Shown here piece by piece: positions 1-11,619 of a DNA stretch of 64,000 nt. Numbering within the stretch: the stretch's first letter is position 1; each line of letters opens with the position of its first letter. Both the position numbers and the translations under genes were made by a program. The DNA comes from Gyrodactylus bullatarudis (Eukaryota; Platyhelminthes; Monogenea; Gyrodactylidea; Gyrodactylidae). Under the pieces are notes generated by a model, which was not told the DNA's origin, did not search any database, and saw only the letters and a program-made list of their open reading frames with translations. The stretch lies in assembly GCA_012064415.1 (NCBI GenBank), contig SSNU01000123.1, positions 107,712-171,711 on the forward strand, in the 5' to 3' direction.

Positions 1-141
1 AGGTTTCAATAGGTCTTTCGGTTAAAAAATAGATCTGATCTCGAATATCTGCATTTAAATGATTCAAAGCTCTTTCTTCTACTTGAGATAAAATGAGAAT
101 CTTAGGGAAGAACCCTAGTATAAATTAATTTTTTTATACAG

Positions 142-1742
142 ATTTACTGCTGTCTTGTTTGGCTCATTTTCGATTGGACTATTGGACAGTTTTTGGAATG
201 TTCAGATCAACGTACTTACAAAAAAGATTCTACGCGAACATGAAATAACTCATGTTTATTCACTTTACAAAATTTCTCAGGTAATTCTTTACGTATCAAT
301 TACACGCAGTCTGACAATTTTGAACTCAATGATAATTCCTAGTTTTGTAGAGAATTTTTTTCGCTGATTTTAAACTTGGTTGAAAGAATTAGAATCAAGT
401 TATTCGATAAAATTCGACTTGTAAAAAAATACTTTGTGAAAATTTTATTTAGAAATATTTTTCAACCCTGTTTTTGATCCAGGATCTGAAATCTGATCTT
501 GATCGAAAAAAAAATTTTTTTTCTTCTTAAATTGATCTTAATCTACCTCTCTTTCCAAAATATCCTTTATTTAGTTCGTAATAAAAAATAACTAAGAAAA
601 TCGTATTTTTAACGGGAGCATTAAATCTAAGGCGAAGACTATTTCCAGAACAGCTTTATTTGATAAATAACTTGATCAAATTATTTGAAATCTTAAATAA
701 TTTCTGTCAAATGCTATGCTTGTTCACAGATGAGAACTCGGTATTAAAATCTCAATAATAAATAAGATCAAGTCCTAAATTAAGACTCTTAATCATTGAG
801 GAATCGGCTGAAAACCAGCATAAATTTTCAAATATAAATAGGGTTAATTCCAAAAATGACCCCAATGAAAATTTCAACGCTTCCTCAAATCAATAATTCT
901 AATTTCAAAATTCTCCTCTCTACCAGATTTATTATCAGATAAACTTTTTGAGCGGTTAAACTTCTTGTATTCAAAGATTATATAGAACCTTTGATGGAAA
1001 AAAACATACGCGTATCTAGGTTCTTACAAGAGGATTAATTTTATGTTTCTCAATATCGAAATAGTGAAATAAGTAGAGTTATTAATTTCAATGAAGTCCA
1101 ATGTCCTTGTAGTTTTGCAAAATATTATGAATATCCCTGTGTGCCCTGGCAAATAAGTTAGAAGTTTCTCCTGAAAATTATGTTCCAAATGAATACAAAG
1201 TAATCTCCTTGAAAGCAGCTCACTCGTAGATTATCATGCTCTGTGACGTCGAAAATCTGAAGGAGTCAGAACTTGAAGGTTACAGAATAAATAAAAAACG
1301 TTGATGACCATGCACAAGCCGAAAAAATTAAGAGCTGAAATAAAGTTTAATGAAATTTAGTGTTAAATAAAATTATTTTTAAGTACCCACATCTTATTGG
1401 ATCATTCCATTTCAAAATTCAAAAAATTATTTTTTTTATATTGAGTTTTTTGTGAAACAAGTAAATTCTCATCTTCATGTCAATTAGCTTTATATCAGCT
1501 AACTGCATCCGGAGAAACGATAATCGTAATTAATAATGGAAACTTTATTTCAGTCAATTTCTGCATCTGTTACATTCTTCCTCGCAGAAGTTTACAATTT
1601 CCACATCCTTATCGGCATATTTGCAATACTCTCGCTTCTGAGTCTTTTCATGGTCATTTATGTGGAATACTCCTATGTTGATGAAGTTGCCACTTGTGAA
1701 TTGAAACAAAACAACGAGACCAATACTAGTCCCATGCCTTGA
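142..1742 (+). CDS. UNC-93-like membrane protein, copy A (last two exons; 5' part lies before the window)
   Basis: Two exons are visible: 142-280, preceded by a TATACAG acceptor and ended by a GTAATT donor, and 1554-1742, after TTTCAG and ending in TGA. The first encodes a segment with FGSFSIGLLDSFWNVQ, the second a hydrophobic segment followed by a short polar tail. Both align with the last two exons of copies B (4783-5077) and C (9113-9433), with the same phase at the join. The family (UNC-93/MFSD11 branch of the major facilitator superfamily) comprises multi-pass membrane proteins, some regulating potassium channels; the substrate here is unknown. The 1273-nt intron 281-1553 contains no recognisable gene. 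A poly(A) signal follows at 1784. Truncation is by the window edge only; no lesion is seen. Confidence 0.8.
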
Positions 1743-1783
1743 AAGGAAAATTCGAAAATTATTATTTTAGCATTTCAAAATTG

Positions 1784-1789
1784 AATAAA
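1784..1789 (+). promoter_or_regulatory. Poly(A) signal of UNC-93-like copy A
   Basis: AATAAA lies 42 bases after the TGA stop at 1740-1742, on the coding strand. Confidence 0.6.
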
Positions 1790-2371
1790 GTTTTGTCAGA
1801 TTCTTTACAGATTTCCTAATTTTTTTCATGTTAATTTATTTGAATAATGGCCTCCTACAGTAGGAGTCCTACTCAGTCTCATTGGCACAATTAACCTCTA
1901 GAATTCCAAAATACATTATTCATTAGTTGTATTTGTTTTGGAAATAGTTATATATTTTTGAGTTATGAAAAGTTATTTTTTGTTCCAGAGGGGAAAAGAT
2001 ATTTCTCTGAATTTCTGTGGCCAAATTTTGATCCCGAATTTAGCATTTAATTCCTTAAAAGGATCATAAAAGTTATGCGCTCAAAATTCAAAAAATAGTT
2101 TAATTTTAGTCACATTAAATCTTCGTCATTTTTTAGGGATCATGAATCATCAAAATAGCATTTTGAGTAGTGAAAAGGTTAAAAATTCGAAATTCAATTT
2201 TCACACGATGATTGTGTGATTCTCAAAATATGATTTAGCATATTTGATTTCTTTGTCTTATCGTGATCCTAAAAACGAATTTTAAATCACTCCTTCACTT
2301 TGAAATCAATAAAAAAATTCAAGTCAAAGTTTCTAAATCCTCAATGACCCACCTCTTTGTTCTTCAACCCA
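1790..2371. other. Intergenic, nothing recognised
   Basis: AT-rich sequence with stops in all frames. I see no exon, repeat boundary or RNA gene. Confidence 0.5.
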
Positions 2372-2660
2372 AGCTGCAGAGAGCCAAAAAGTTGATGCAA
2401 AACCAATTAGTGAATCAAACGAGCAAGTAGTTGAAACTACGTCTCAATGCAATCAACCCGATGTCTCTGCCCCAGCAACAATTACAAGTGAGAATGGAAG
2501 TAACTATTACAACTTTAATCAACCCTCACCCCCTATGTTTGAACCCTAAAAACCATTTCAACCAATAAGAGGAATTTTCATATGCTCTAAAATTTAATAT
2601 AAATATCAAGCCGGTGTAATAGTCTGATGTTTCAGGTCCCATCATGAAACAAAACAATTT
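2372..2660 (+). mobile_element. Penelope-like element 3' remnant with degenerate ribozyme
   Basis: Translation on the plus strand gives a tail with NEQVVETTSQ and SAPATIT, matching the C-terminal tail of the PLE at 39805-40137. It is followed by a terminal-repeat segment with TATAAATAT, AGCCGGTGTAATAGT and CTGATG. The catalytic core is broken after CTGATG and there is no properly placed GAAA. It is a decayed 3' end between two UNC-93-like genes. Confidence 0.7.
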
Positions 2661-3018
2661 TTCTATCAATAAGAATCTATCAATGGTAGACCCAACGAAT
2701 CTTATCGTCGTTTTTATTTAGACCCTGGTATTCTGGTAAAAAATGCTTGTTTTTCATTTGTAATAGAAGTTTTAAACAAATTAGTTGATCTATAAGACAT
2801 AAGAAGTCTAAAAGCTAAAGAAGTTAGAAAGAATCGGAAAAACGATAAGTTATCTCCGATAAGCATTTAAAAAAGTATTAAATTGATATTAATTTAGTTT
2901 CTTAATCAAATTTTGAATAGTACTTCTGGTAAACAATAATTTTAAAATTTAATTTCTAGTTTTTATTAAATATTTTGTTTAAATAAATTCATAATACTTA
3001 TTCAAACTGTTTTTATCA

Positions 3019-5077
3019 ATGAACTTTTCATATGAAAAACTTTGTCTTTTAGCTGTTCTACAAATATCTATCCAGTTTTTGCTTACATATACAGGTGCTA
3101 ATACAAGTTCTACAGTATCAGTGAGTTTTCTCATCTATCATACTTAACAAGGAAATTACATTAGAAGATGCTTCTGATGATGAGAGATTCGATGGGTTAG
3201 GAAATATAGCCTTAGGCTTTTGCTATCTTGTTATACTCTTGAGTAACATTTGTATACCTTTTGTAATCAAGTACACGGGCTACGTATATGGTCTAACAAT
3301 AGGATATTTCTTAAATACGTAAGTTCTTTACCATATTCTCGTTTAGATTATATATTTTGGTTTTTGTTTATCCAAATGTATGGACGTTATTCATAGGTAA
3401 CCTGCTCTCTGGAGTGGCAACAGCATGTAAGTAAGAACGTTAATTATGATCCTCAAGTCTGCATGAACTGCGCAGTTCACTATATTAATCAATGGTCTGA
3501 CGATTCCAACGTTAACCTTCATTTCACCTTTTTTTATGGTTTCTATCAAAGTTCGAGCATTGTCGGAGGACTTTTCAATTTCCTTATTCTTGGGAATTTG
3601 AAGAAAATTGGATTTAGAACTAGGATCAATCTTTTCCTAACTTTGGCCTCTTTATCGCTAGTTGCTACAGTAATGTCATTTTTCATGCCAAGGAAAAAAG
3701 AATCGAAACAGGTCATACCAACAGATGGAAAATATCTTGACCATAAGCAATCTGAGTCCACAATGAGTGAAATAGATCATTTAATTTTTTAGAAAATTTT
3801 GTAAAGACATTTTCCAATGCCGAAACATGGAAATTTTTATTGATTTCACAATTGACAGGTAAGCATTTTTGATGCAATAACAACCTGTTTAATAATTATT
3901 TATAAATAATTTGCCTCTATTTTGAAGGATCTTATTCTTTTATTTGATCAATTTCTATCTTGATTAAGTTCCATCATCTTCTTCTCTGAGAGCTCAATGA
4001 AAATATAAAACTAAAACTATTTTTGATTACATTGGTAAGGTATAATTTTTACAAAAATCTCATTTTTTCTATCAAGTCTCAGGATTTGATTTAGAAAGAA
4101 ATTTTAACTCTAGTTTTAAAAAAATGGAAAAAAAATTTGAAACCTTAAAGAAAAATGAGATTTTTGAAAAATCAAAGTAGTCGATACTTTATGACAAGAA
4201 TATTTTTTGTTTAAAAATTCCCTTGTTTAAAGATTCAAAATTTACTTTTTGATGCCATAATGAATTTTCGTGACAGTTCAGTATCCTAACGTTTAAAAGA
4301 ACCTAAATTAACCTTAATAAGTTCAGTTCAATTCTAAAATCCTTTTCTTTTCAAATTAATGTTCTACTTTGTTTATGCAATTCAAGAATTAAATGATTTA
4401 AAATTCAGGTATAAATTCATCATTTTGCTGGGGCATATTCCCAACGTGCATTGGCCATTTGAATGCTCTATCAGAATATCCCAAGTCCCTGATGGGAATA
4501 TCAGCCATCTGCACTGGCGTAGGGGGATTCTCATGTAATTTCCTAGCTAATATCTAACCCTTAGCTTTCCTATTTTACTATGTTGGAAGAAAGACAAGCC
4601 CTATAGTTGCCAATTGCCTGATGACTCTGGTGAATATGACAGCCCTGTTGATCATGTTTCTCATGTTTCCGCCAGACATCATCTTCAAGAGTACTGATAA
4701 TATTGGCTTTATACAACCGAGGTATGTTAAAATAAACTCAACTAATAGATCCAATGTTTTGATTTATTCATTCCTTTTTCAGTTTAATTGCCCTTCTCTT
4801 TTGTTCCTATACAATTGGATTGCTTGATAGTTATTGGAATGCTCAAGTCTCTACATTGACAAAGAAAATTCTTAATCAACAATCTTCTTGTTACATCTAT
4901 TCAATTTATCGGGGATCTCAAGTTATTTAATTTTTTATTATTCAGGCTATAATGACGGCTTCATCATTTCTTCTCAGTGAATTCATCAGTTTCTACATCC
5001 TGCTGGGCATTTTTGCTGTATTGAGCTTTATCAACCTTTTGGTTTTCTTTCAACTTTATTGGAAATCAAAAGAATAA
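3019..5077 (+). CDS. UNC-93-like (MFSD11-type) multi-pass membrane protein, copy B
   Basis: Nine exons: 3019-3120, 3152-3318, 3347-3426, 3458-3766, 3793-3858, 4409-4534, 4565-4721, 4783-4921 and 4946-5077. They sum to 1278 nt, giving 425 aa and TAA. The start is the ATG at 3019; the frame runs without a stop into the conserved FLLTYTGANTSS segment. Family hallmarks are an N-terminal TYTGANT helix, LGNIALGFCY, the YPNVWTLF helix, CAVHYINQW with a following FYGFYQSS helix, then a second hydrophobic half. A polar loop of about 40 residues (PRKKESKQ...) separates the halves. Six of the eight introns are 24-31 nt; the others are 61 and 550 nt. The product should sit in a membrane. Substrate and partner cannot be inferred. 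Exons 6-7 and adjoining intron are identical to copy C. Confidence 0.85.
3767..3792 (+). other. 26-nt spliceosomal intron in copy B
   Basis: Starts GTGAAA and ends TTTTTTAG. Its removal joins ATG-A to AA-AAT and continues into KNFVKTFSNAETWKF; reading through gives an immediate stop. Copy C has the equivalent intron at the same codon and phase, only 22 nt long. Confidence 0.8.
4310..4728 (+). repeat. 419-bp tract identical to 8288-8706 (likely donor copy)
   Basis: Covers the end of intron 5, exon 6, the 30-nt intron 6, exon 7 and the following splice donor of copy B. I see no mismatch with 8288-8706, whereas flanking exons of the two genes differ at many positions. The tract fits the gene structure of B seamlessly, so B is the probable source. 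Confidence 0.85.
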
Positions 5078-5446
5078 CTTTTTAGATCCTGAAGAAAATG
5101 GGTTCACCAAATATTAAACTTTTTTTTTGAAAATCCTATATACCTTGATTATTGCAAAAGAAAATATCACAAAAATTTTGTTTTTCAAATCTCAAGTTTG
5201 CGACAAAGCAAAAAAATTGACTAGGTTTTCTGTTTATTGTTTCTTACGACTCTGAGGTTGAGTTTGGAATTCCAGAGTGAAAGAAAACCATCTTTGCCAG
5301 GCATAAATAACGTTTACAAACATCAATTATTGACCTATTCGTTCGCTTTCTCTAACTTCCTTAAGAGTTTAGAATCAACCTGTTATACTATATTATACTA
5401 TCGAAGATATACTGGTCGAATAATAAGATGAGATTTTTGTATTTTA

Positions 5447-5830
5447 GCAAGAAAATGCGCCATGCAATGTGACAGAATCAACAAATTCAGACCCAATAAA
5501 ATACCTTCTGGGACTTTTTATCCTTAAGAGAGTTATGCAAACGGGGAGTAGTTTGAAAATTTCGTTAAACTTACCGTGAAATTCTAAAAAAGTGGTCATG
5601 ATTAACTTATAAAATCTATATTCAACATATTATTTGATATTATTGAATAAAAGGAGAATTTTTAGGACTGTTTTAGTTCGTTTTCAACATCATTTTTACT
5701 TATGCAGGGAAATACGACAAGGTAGAAAAAATATTCAGATATCATTCGATAGAGAATTTTATGATGTATCAAATGATGTTGATTTGAAAAATCTAAATTT
5801 GAAAATAATGACTACTAATACTAATTCGAC
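5447..5830 (+). pseudogene. Tc1-type transposon 3' relic
   Basis: The segment matches, with deletions, the 3' part of the Tc1 element at 38207-38660. It has a degraded QDNAPCH region, a PDPN-like stretch, the AAAAAAGTGGTCA segment, and then the terminal inverted repeat core (TTAGTTCGTTTTCAAC, ATTCAGATATCATTCGATAG). No reading frame survives. It lies between UNC-93-like copies B and C. Confidence 0.75.
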
Positions 5831-6968
5831 CAGTATAAAAGAAAATTATAAGAAAAATTACAATCACGAAGGAAAAGACTTTCTAGCCCGAATATACAAA
5901 GAATCGTCCTTAATCAAAGGATTTATTATCTTTTGATGACAAAAGCAAAAATCTGGTCAATTATAAAAACTTCTAAGAAAGAAGAGACATCACTCTATCA
6001 TAAAAAATGTTTTATAGTTAGTTTTCAAACGTCATGACTCAATCAAATCAGGCAGAGAGGGCTAAAAAGTTATCAGTGAAGATTCTAAAATGACACAGTG
6101 CAATAAATTGAAAATTTATGTCTTGGATTCAGACGAAAATCTCAATTCTGTTTCAGTTTTTCATGCTGATTTCAATGGTATTAATTATTTTTTCTCTCAA
6201 AATGAGCAGGAAAACGTTATGGCACTTAAAAGTTTTTAAAAGCACTCAGGCAATAAACTTTTATACACACACTAAATAGTACACTATCACGAAATGGCTC
6301 AAATTGAAGGTGAATAAATTTCATATCTAACTAGAACTTAAATTTTCCCGGAAAAACCTTTTTTTGTGACTCAAATCCACTTAAAACTTTTAAAGCTTCA
6401 GAATGTATACTTCCCCATTTGTTTTTACAAACGAATTTGGTATCAAAATCTATAAAATAATAAGGGGATCAAAATGAGATTCTTACCGAAAATATTGCTC
6501 CAAAAACAAAAAAGTTATGGTCTAAAAACCTTTAAAAACTCAAAATTGAATCTAAAATTGTATACCATTTTTGGGGGTTGGGAGGGTAGTGTAAAATTAA
6601 CATGTAACATATATGATTTCTGAAAGAGGGGAAAAATGTACACTGAAGCTTTGTAATGCCTAGGGTAGGAGTGTGTTACGACACACCTTCTTTCGTTCAA
6701 AGGATACCATTTAACCTTATACTATCTAATTTAATACTATATTTATTTAAAAATTAAGAAAATTGTAGAAAAAGTCCTTTTATTTTTTTATCGTCCAACA
6801 ATAATCTGTTTAAACTCCTATATTATTCTTTATCTTATACCTTGATTCGATATTTTTTTCATGAGGTTCAATTTTAGTAAAATAAAATCTTACTTTAAGT
6901 GATATTCTAAAAAAATTCCATCAATTTTGTTTATTTTAATAATGAATACAAATTTTTTCGAATTTAAA
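5831..6968. other. Intergenic, nothing recognised
   Basis: AT-rich spacer upstream of copy C. I find no family match, no long inverted repeat and no convincing exon. A promoter for copy C should lie near its 3' end, but I see no clear TATA box. Confidence 0.4.
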
Positions 6969-9433
6969 ATGTCCCTATCGCATCAGAGACAAACTTTGCT
7001 AGCAGTTTTGCTAATATCTGTGCAGTTTATGCTCTCCTACACTGGAGCTAACACTAGTTCAGCAATTTCCGTAAGTCATGATTCCTCTGAATTTTATCAA
7101 GGAAGTGATACTTGAAGATTCATCCAAAGATAATAAACTTGATAGTTTAGGAAACATTGCGCTAGGCTTTTGTTATCTTGTAATGTTTATCAAAAGTTTC
7201 TTCATCCCTTATGTAATCAAGTGTATCGGTCCAGTTTATGGTCTTACAATCGGACTATTCTTGAATACGTAAGCAGAAAATTAAATAACGTTCCCTAGAT
7301 TATATGTTTTGGCATTTGTGTACCCAAACGTATGGACATTATTTCTCGGAAGTTACTTTGTTGGTACAGCTTCTCCTTGTAAGTAGAAACCTACTAACTT
7401 GAAGTGAACTGGAGCTGTGCTGTGCATTATATCAACCTTTGGTCAGATATCTCAAATGTTGATTTTCATTTTGCTTTCTTCTATGGATTTTCTCAAAGCT
7501 CCAATATCATCGGCGGATTATTTAACTACCTGTTCCTTGGCAATCTTAAAATAATCAATAATGAAATAAGAATAAAACTCTTTGTAACACTTGCATCAAT
7601 TACCGCTATAGCAGCACTAACGACATTTTGTATGCCAAGGAAAAAGGTTTTGGTAGATGATAATACCCAAGCGGATAACACTAAGCAACCTAATGGATCT
7701 TCTGAATCCACGATGAGTAATTATTTTTTTGATTCTAGAAAATTTTATCAAAATATTCGCCAAAATTGAAACCTGGAAATTTGCGATTCCTGCTTTTCTT
7801 ACTGGTATGTTTTTTGTGCATAATTTTAAAACTTTGCAACTCAAAAATGCCCTTATAAGAGTATCCGGATAAATTAGAGAATTTTTCATAATTTTTACTT
7901 TGAATTTTGTTGGTCTTTTTTGAGATTGCTGACTAGAAGCTACATGAAGTGTTAAGAACGAACAAAAGAAGATTAGCGCATAAAGCTTTATTTTCGATGG
8001 ACTTCTATAGTTGATTCTCAAGGAGTGAAGCAGGATTTCAGTTACTGGTGGTTATGAGATTTTAGGATCCATTTAAAACAAATCTAATGATTTGCAACTG
8101 GACTAATCTTGTTCGTTATTCTATAGGTGTTGAAAATTTATCTTCTGTTTCGTCTTCTAGTTCATAAGTAAAACTTTGATTCGCTTTAGGCTTTTAATTG
8201 AAAATATAACTAACTTATTATAAAATCTTTTGAGTCTTTCTATTATTGTATACCAATATTACTAGGCATCAATTCATAATTTTGCTGAACCTTAATAAGT
8301 TCAGTTCAATTCTAAAATCCTTTTCTTTTCAAATTAATGTTCTACTTTGTTTATGCAATTCAAGAATTAAATGATTTAAAATTCAGGTATAAATTCATCA
8401 TTTTGCTGGGGCATATTCCCAACGTGCATTGGCCATTTGAATGCTCTATCAGAATATCCCAAGTCCCTGATGGGAATATCAGCCATCTGCACTGGCGTAG
8501 GGGGATTCTCATGTAATTTCCTAGCTAATATCTAACCCTTAGCTTTCCTATTTTACTATGTTGGAAGAAAGACAAGCCCTATAGTTGCCAATTGCCTGAT
8601 GACTCTGGTGAATATGACAGCCCTGTTGATCATGTTTCTCATGTTTCCGCCAGACATCATCTTCAAGAGTACTGATAATATTGGCTTTATACAACCGAGG
8701 TATGTTGAAGCTTATGGTTTAAGGATTTTTTAAATATTTTCTATTTCAAAAGGTTTTTTGCTAATGAAAGTATCAAAATGTAGATGAGATTTTGTTTTTT
8801 TACACCAATTAAAAAAAAAAATTTAAATAAATCAAAATTCTAAACGGTCAAGCAATTTTGTGTCCTTGGCAAATATCGGAACCGAAATCAATTGCAATCG
8901 ATAAACCCTTTGAGTTCCTGAGAATTTTTTATCATGACTCGCATTCAAAATTCTTTCTTTCATATGAATTTTTAATACGAATCTACAGTCTTTTTCGATC
9001 AAAAATTTTTGATCCAAAAATAGGTTATCTCTGAAGCTGGGATCTTTTAGTACAATAGAAGACACCAATGAGTTTCATGAATTCCTTATAGACTATTTTT
9101 CATTCTCTTTAGAATACTGGCTGTTCTGTTTTGTTCGTTCATAATCGGTCTGACAGATGGCTATTGGAATGCTCAAGTTTCAACATTGACAAAGAAAATT
9201 CTTGATAAGCATAGTTCATATTACGTTTATTCAGTTTACAAAGCTCTCCAAGTAATCATGAACATTTGATAATCTCTTATTTTTAGTCACTTATGACCGC
9301 AGCATCATTTTTATCGAGTGAATTCATCAGCTTCTATCTCCTAGTTGGGACCTACACAGCCTGCCTTTTAGGCAACTTTGCAATGTTTGCCAAACTACAT
9401 TGGAATTTAATAAAAGAATCAGATAATAAATAA
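6969..9433 (+). CDS. UNC-93-like (MFSD11-type) multi-pass membrane protein, copy C
   Basis: Nine exons: 6969-7070, 7102-7268, 7299-7378, 7405-7716, 7739-7804, 8387-8512, 8543-8699, 9113-9251 and 9287-9433. They total 1296 nt, giving 431 aa and TAA. The start is ATG 6969 (MSLSHQRQ), aligned with the start of B; an in-frame ATG at 6942 would add nine residues. Same landmarks as B: SYTGANTSS, LGNIALGFCY, YPNVWTLF, CAVHYINLW, and the terminal AASFLSSEFISFY helix. Five introns are 22-31 nt and one is 35 nt; the two long ones are 582 and 413 nt. Exons 6 and 7 are identical to B, and a relic of C's own exon 6 lies in the preceding intron. Function beyond membrane transport-like is unknown. Confidence 0.85.
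7717..7738 (+). other. 22-nt spliceosomal intron in copy C
   Basis: GTAATT to TTCTAG, 22 nt. Splicing joins CGATGA to AAAATTTT and preserves the frame into KNFIKIFAKIETWKF, which aligns with copy B. Without splicing the frame loses this conserved match. Confidence 0.8.
8266..8287 (+). pseudogene. 22-bp relic of the original exon 6 of copy C
   Basis: After a TACTAG acceptor come 22 bases that match the first 22 bases of exon 6 (8387-8408) at 19 positions. One difference creates an in-frame TAA. Immediately after base 8287 the identical B-derived tract begins, in what was B's intron. Confidence 0.7.
8288..8706 (+). repeat. 419-bp tract identical to 4310-4728 (likely recipient copy)
   Basis: Identical to the B tract including intron sequence. 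It starts right after the relic exon and ends a few bases into intron 7 of copy C. Confidence 0.85.
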
Positions 9434-10084
9434 AAATTCTGAAAGTTCAAAGTAATATTTCTCTTCGCCGAATAAAAGATAATAAAAGCACTTATCCCAG
9501 TCACCAAAAAAAAAGAATAACATTCAAGATCTAGTTTTTGTCATGTTTAGTCGAAAAATAATATTAGAACCTCAATAGAACTACTTCAAAGTACAATGAT
9601 AAATTTATTTATAATAAAAATATTTATGGAGGTGTAATTCTATGATGCTCAAATCCGAATATCGATCAGTAGACGGTTTGTAATGTCCTTTGAGAATCAA
9701 TTCATTTTCCATTTTTTTCTTATTAAAATTGGATGATTCCTAACTAATTATCATCAATTTGTCTATCATTATTCCTGAAGAGATATTAGAATTTTATCTT
9801 GTTGATACAAATTTATGCAGAGGTCATTTTATATATACATTTGGTATTTTTCATCTGTAATAATTAAAATGAATGACATTGAGCAAAATAATGCGATATA
9901 GCTTACTAGTTTTTATCTATAGCCTTGTTCATTCATTTGAACAATATTGTAAGTTGTAAGTTATAGCCTTGTTATACAGTTGTGTCGAAAACAGACAGAT
10001 GCTTTAAGAGGAAATAATGACCCTAGAAATTAGCAGAGTGATACCCTCCTTCCCCTTCATTAGTGCAAAATAGGCATGGGTAAA
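9434..10084. other. Intergenic, nothing recognised
   Basis: Contains AATAAA at about 9470 that could serve copy C. No other feature seen. Confidence 0.4.
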
Positions 10085-11400
10085 AATCGAAAAAATGGGA
10101 TTTTGGCGCCAAATCGAAATTTGAAAAATGACCATATTTTTCATGAATATAATGTTTTTCTTTAAATCGTAAAAGTTGGCAACATGGGTAGGATTCCAAA
10201 AAATCTCTTGCAAATTCGGATTTTGAACCAAGTTTTTCGTAAAAATCATTGATTCCCAACTTCATATCGAGCCGGTACAGCCTGAAGAGATCCGGCAAAA
10301 TATAAGCTTTATTACAGAATATTTACTTGATTTCTGAATCCTTACAATGAGTTCCTCATTTAGCTCTGAAAATATTTCCGAAGATTTTCCCTCTTTGAAA
10401 AAATTATTCAATAAAAAATTTGGATCTCGACTCAGGGTCCATTTATTATGACTTTGGACCATAAAATGTGGAATATCTTTCGAGTCTCAGGATGAATTTT
10501 ATTCGAAAGTAGCTCAAAGATCAATCAATTTTTGATCAGAAAAATGCACATTTGATGTCACAAGAGAATTCATAATGAGATCTGATTTTTTAAAGTTGGA
10601 AACACTTTCCCGAAAATCATTGTGATCTGAGATTGAAACTCTTTTGCCACTGCTCAATGAAATTGTGAAATTTGCAATTTTGCATTTCTTCGGATTTTGC
10701 AAATGCTCGCCAACAAACTTCATAATTTTGTATCAAGCCTCAACATATCTTAATATGCTGATTATTTTTTTTTAACGTTGAAAATCAAGAAATCGAATTC
10801 ATTTAGATTAGGAATTTACAAATTGTAAACTAAAGCTAATTGATATGAAGTTGGGAATCTATGATTTTTACAGAAATCTCGATATTTTCATCAAGAATTC
10901 GAATTGTTAAAGATTTTCTCGAATTCTACTCATGCTGCCCACTTTTACCATTTGAAGAAAAAAAATTAGTTTTATGAAAAATATGGTCATTTTTCAAATT
11001 CCCATTTGGCGGCAAAATCCCATTTTTTCGAACTTTGAACTGAAAATTTTTGTTGATTTGAAAGCGGGAGGCTGATCGAAAGAGTTTTTTCAGGATTAAG
11101 ATTAGACAAGAAAATCAATTCAACGGAATCTGATCGAATGCTTAACCTAATTATCCTTTGGGAGCGGAATTCCGTTTTTTCGATCATTTTCACTACTTGA
11201 AAATCAGTGAAATTCCGATAATTCAAAATCTCTAGAAAATGGGGTAGCTGTCGATAACTTGACAGTGCTAGTCAGCTTTCATGTCTAATCTTAATCCTGA
11301 AAAAACTCTTTCGATCAGCCTCACACTTTCAAATCAACAAAAATTTTCAGCTCAAAGTTCAAAAAAATGGGATTTTGGGGCCAAATGGGAATTTAAAATT
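10085..11400. repeat. Nested inverted repeats with a Penelope-like terminal-repeat fragment
   Basis: 10085-10150 is the reverse complement of about 10970-11025, and 10236-10272 of about 10845-10882. A second pair is 10994-11108 with 11280-11397. Segments such as ATGGGATTTTGGCGCCAAAT recur in both orientations. At 10271-10315 (plus) there is a ribozyme-like stretch, GCCGG, CTGAAGAG, ATCCGGC, AAAA and a palindromic AAGCTT part; G12 of the hammerhead core is changed to A. It looks like a non-autonomous fold-back element derived partly from PLE terminal repeats. No coding capacity is recognised. Confidence 0.6.
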
Positions 11401-11619
11401 TTTATTCATTGTGTCATTTGTGTTTCATTTGCTAATAAGCAAAGCTTTTAACTTACAAGTTGTGAGTTACTCCAAAGATTCAATTAAACTTTGATGTTGA
11501 AAGTGAGGAAATTATCTCAATTTTATGGTATCTATGAGATTTCTACGAACGACTGTTTTGAGGAAATAAAGGCCTTATTTGTGAGAAAAAAACCCTGGCA
11601 TCTTTTTACTTTAAATCTC

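Noticed and set aside
4621..4827. 68-aa ORF running from UNC-93-like exon 7 into the intron
   Set aside because: Only the part to 4721 is coding; the rest is the 61-nt intron and exon 8 in a different frame.
8266..8287. Use of the relic as a coding exon in UNC-93-like copy C
   Set aside because: It contains an in-frame TAA and runs into intron-derived sequence. The exon at 8387 gives the conserved protein.
11491..11619. N-terminal extension of the PLE-1 ORF
   Set aside because: It overlaps the degenerate ribozyme at the unit boundary. The ATG at 11620 matches the start of homology with the fragment at 22330.
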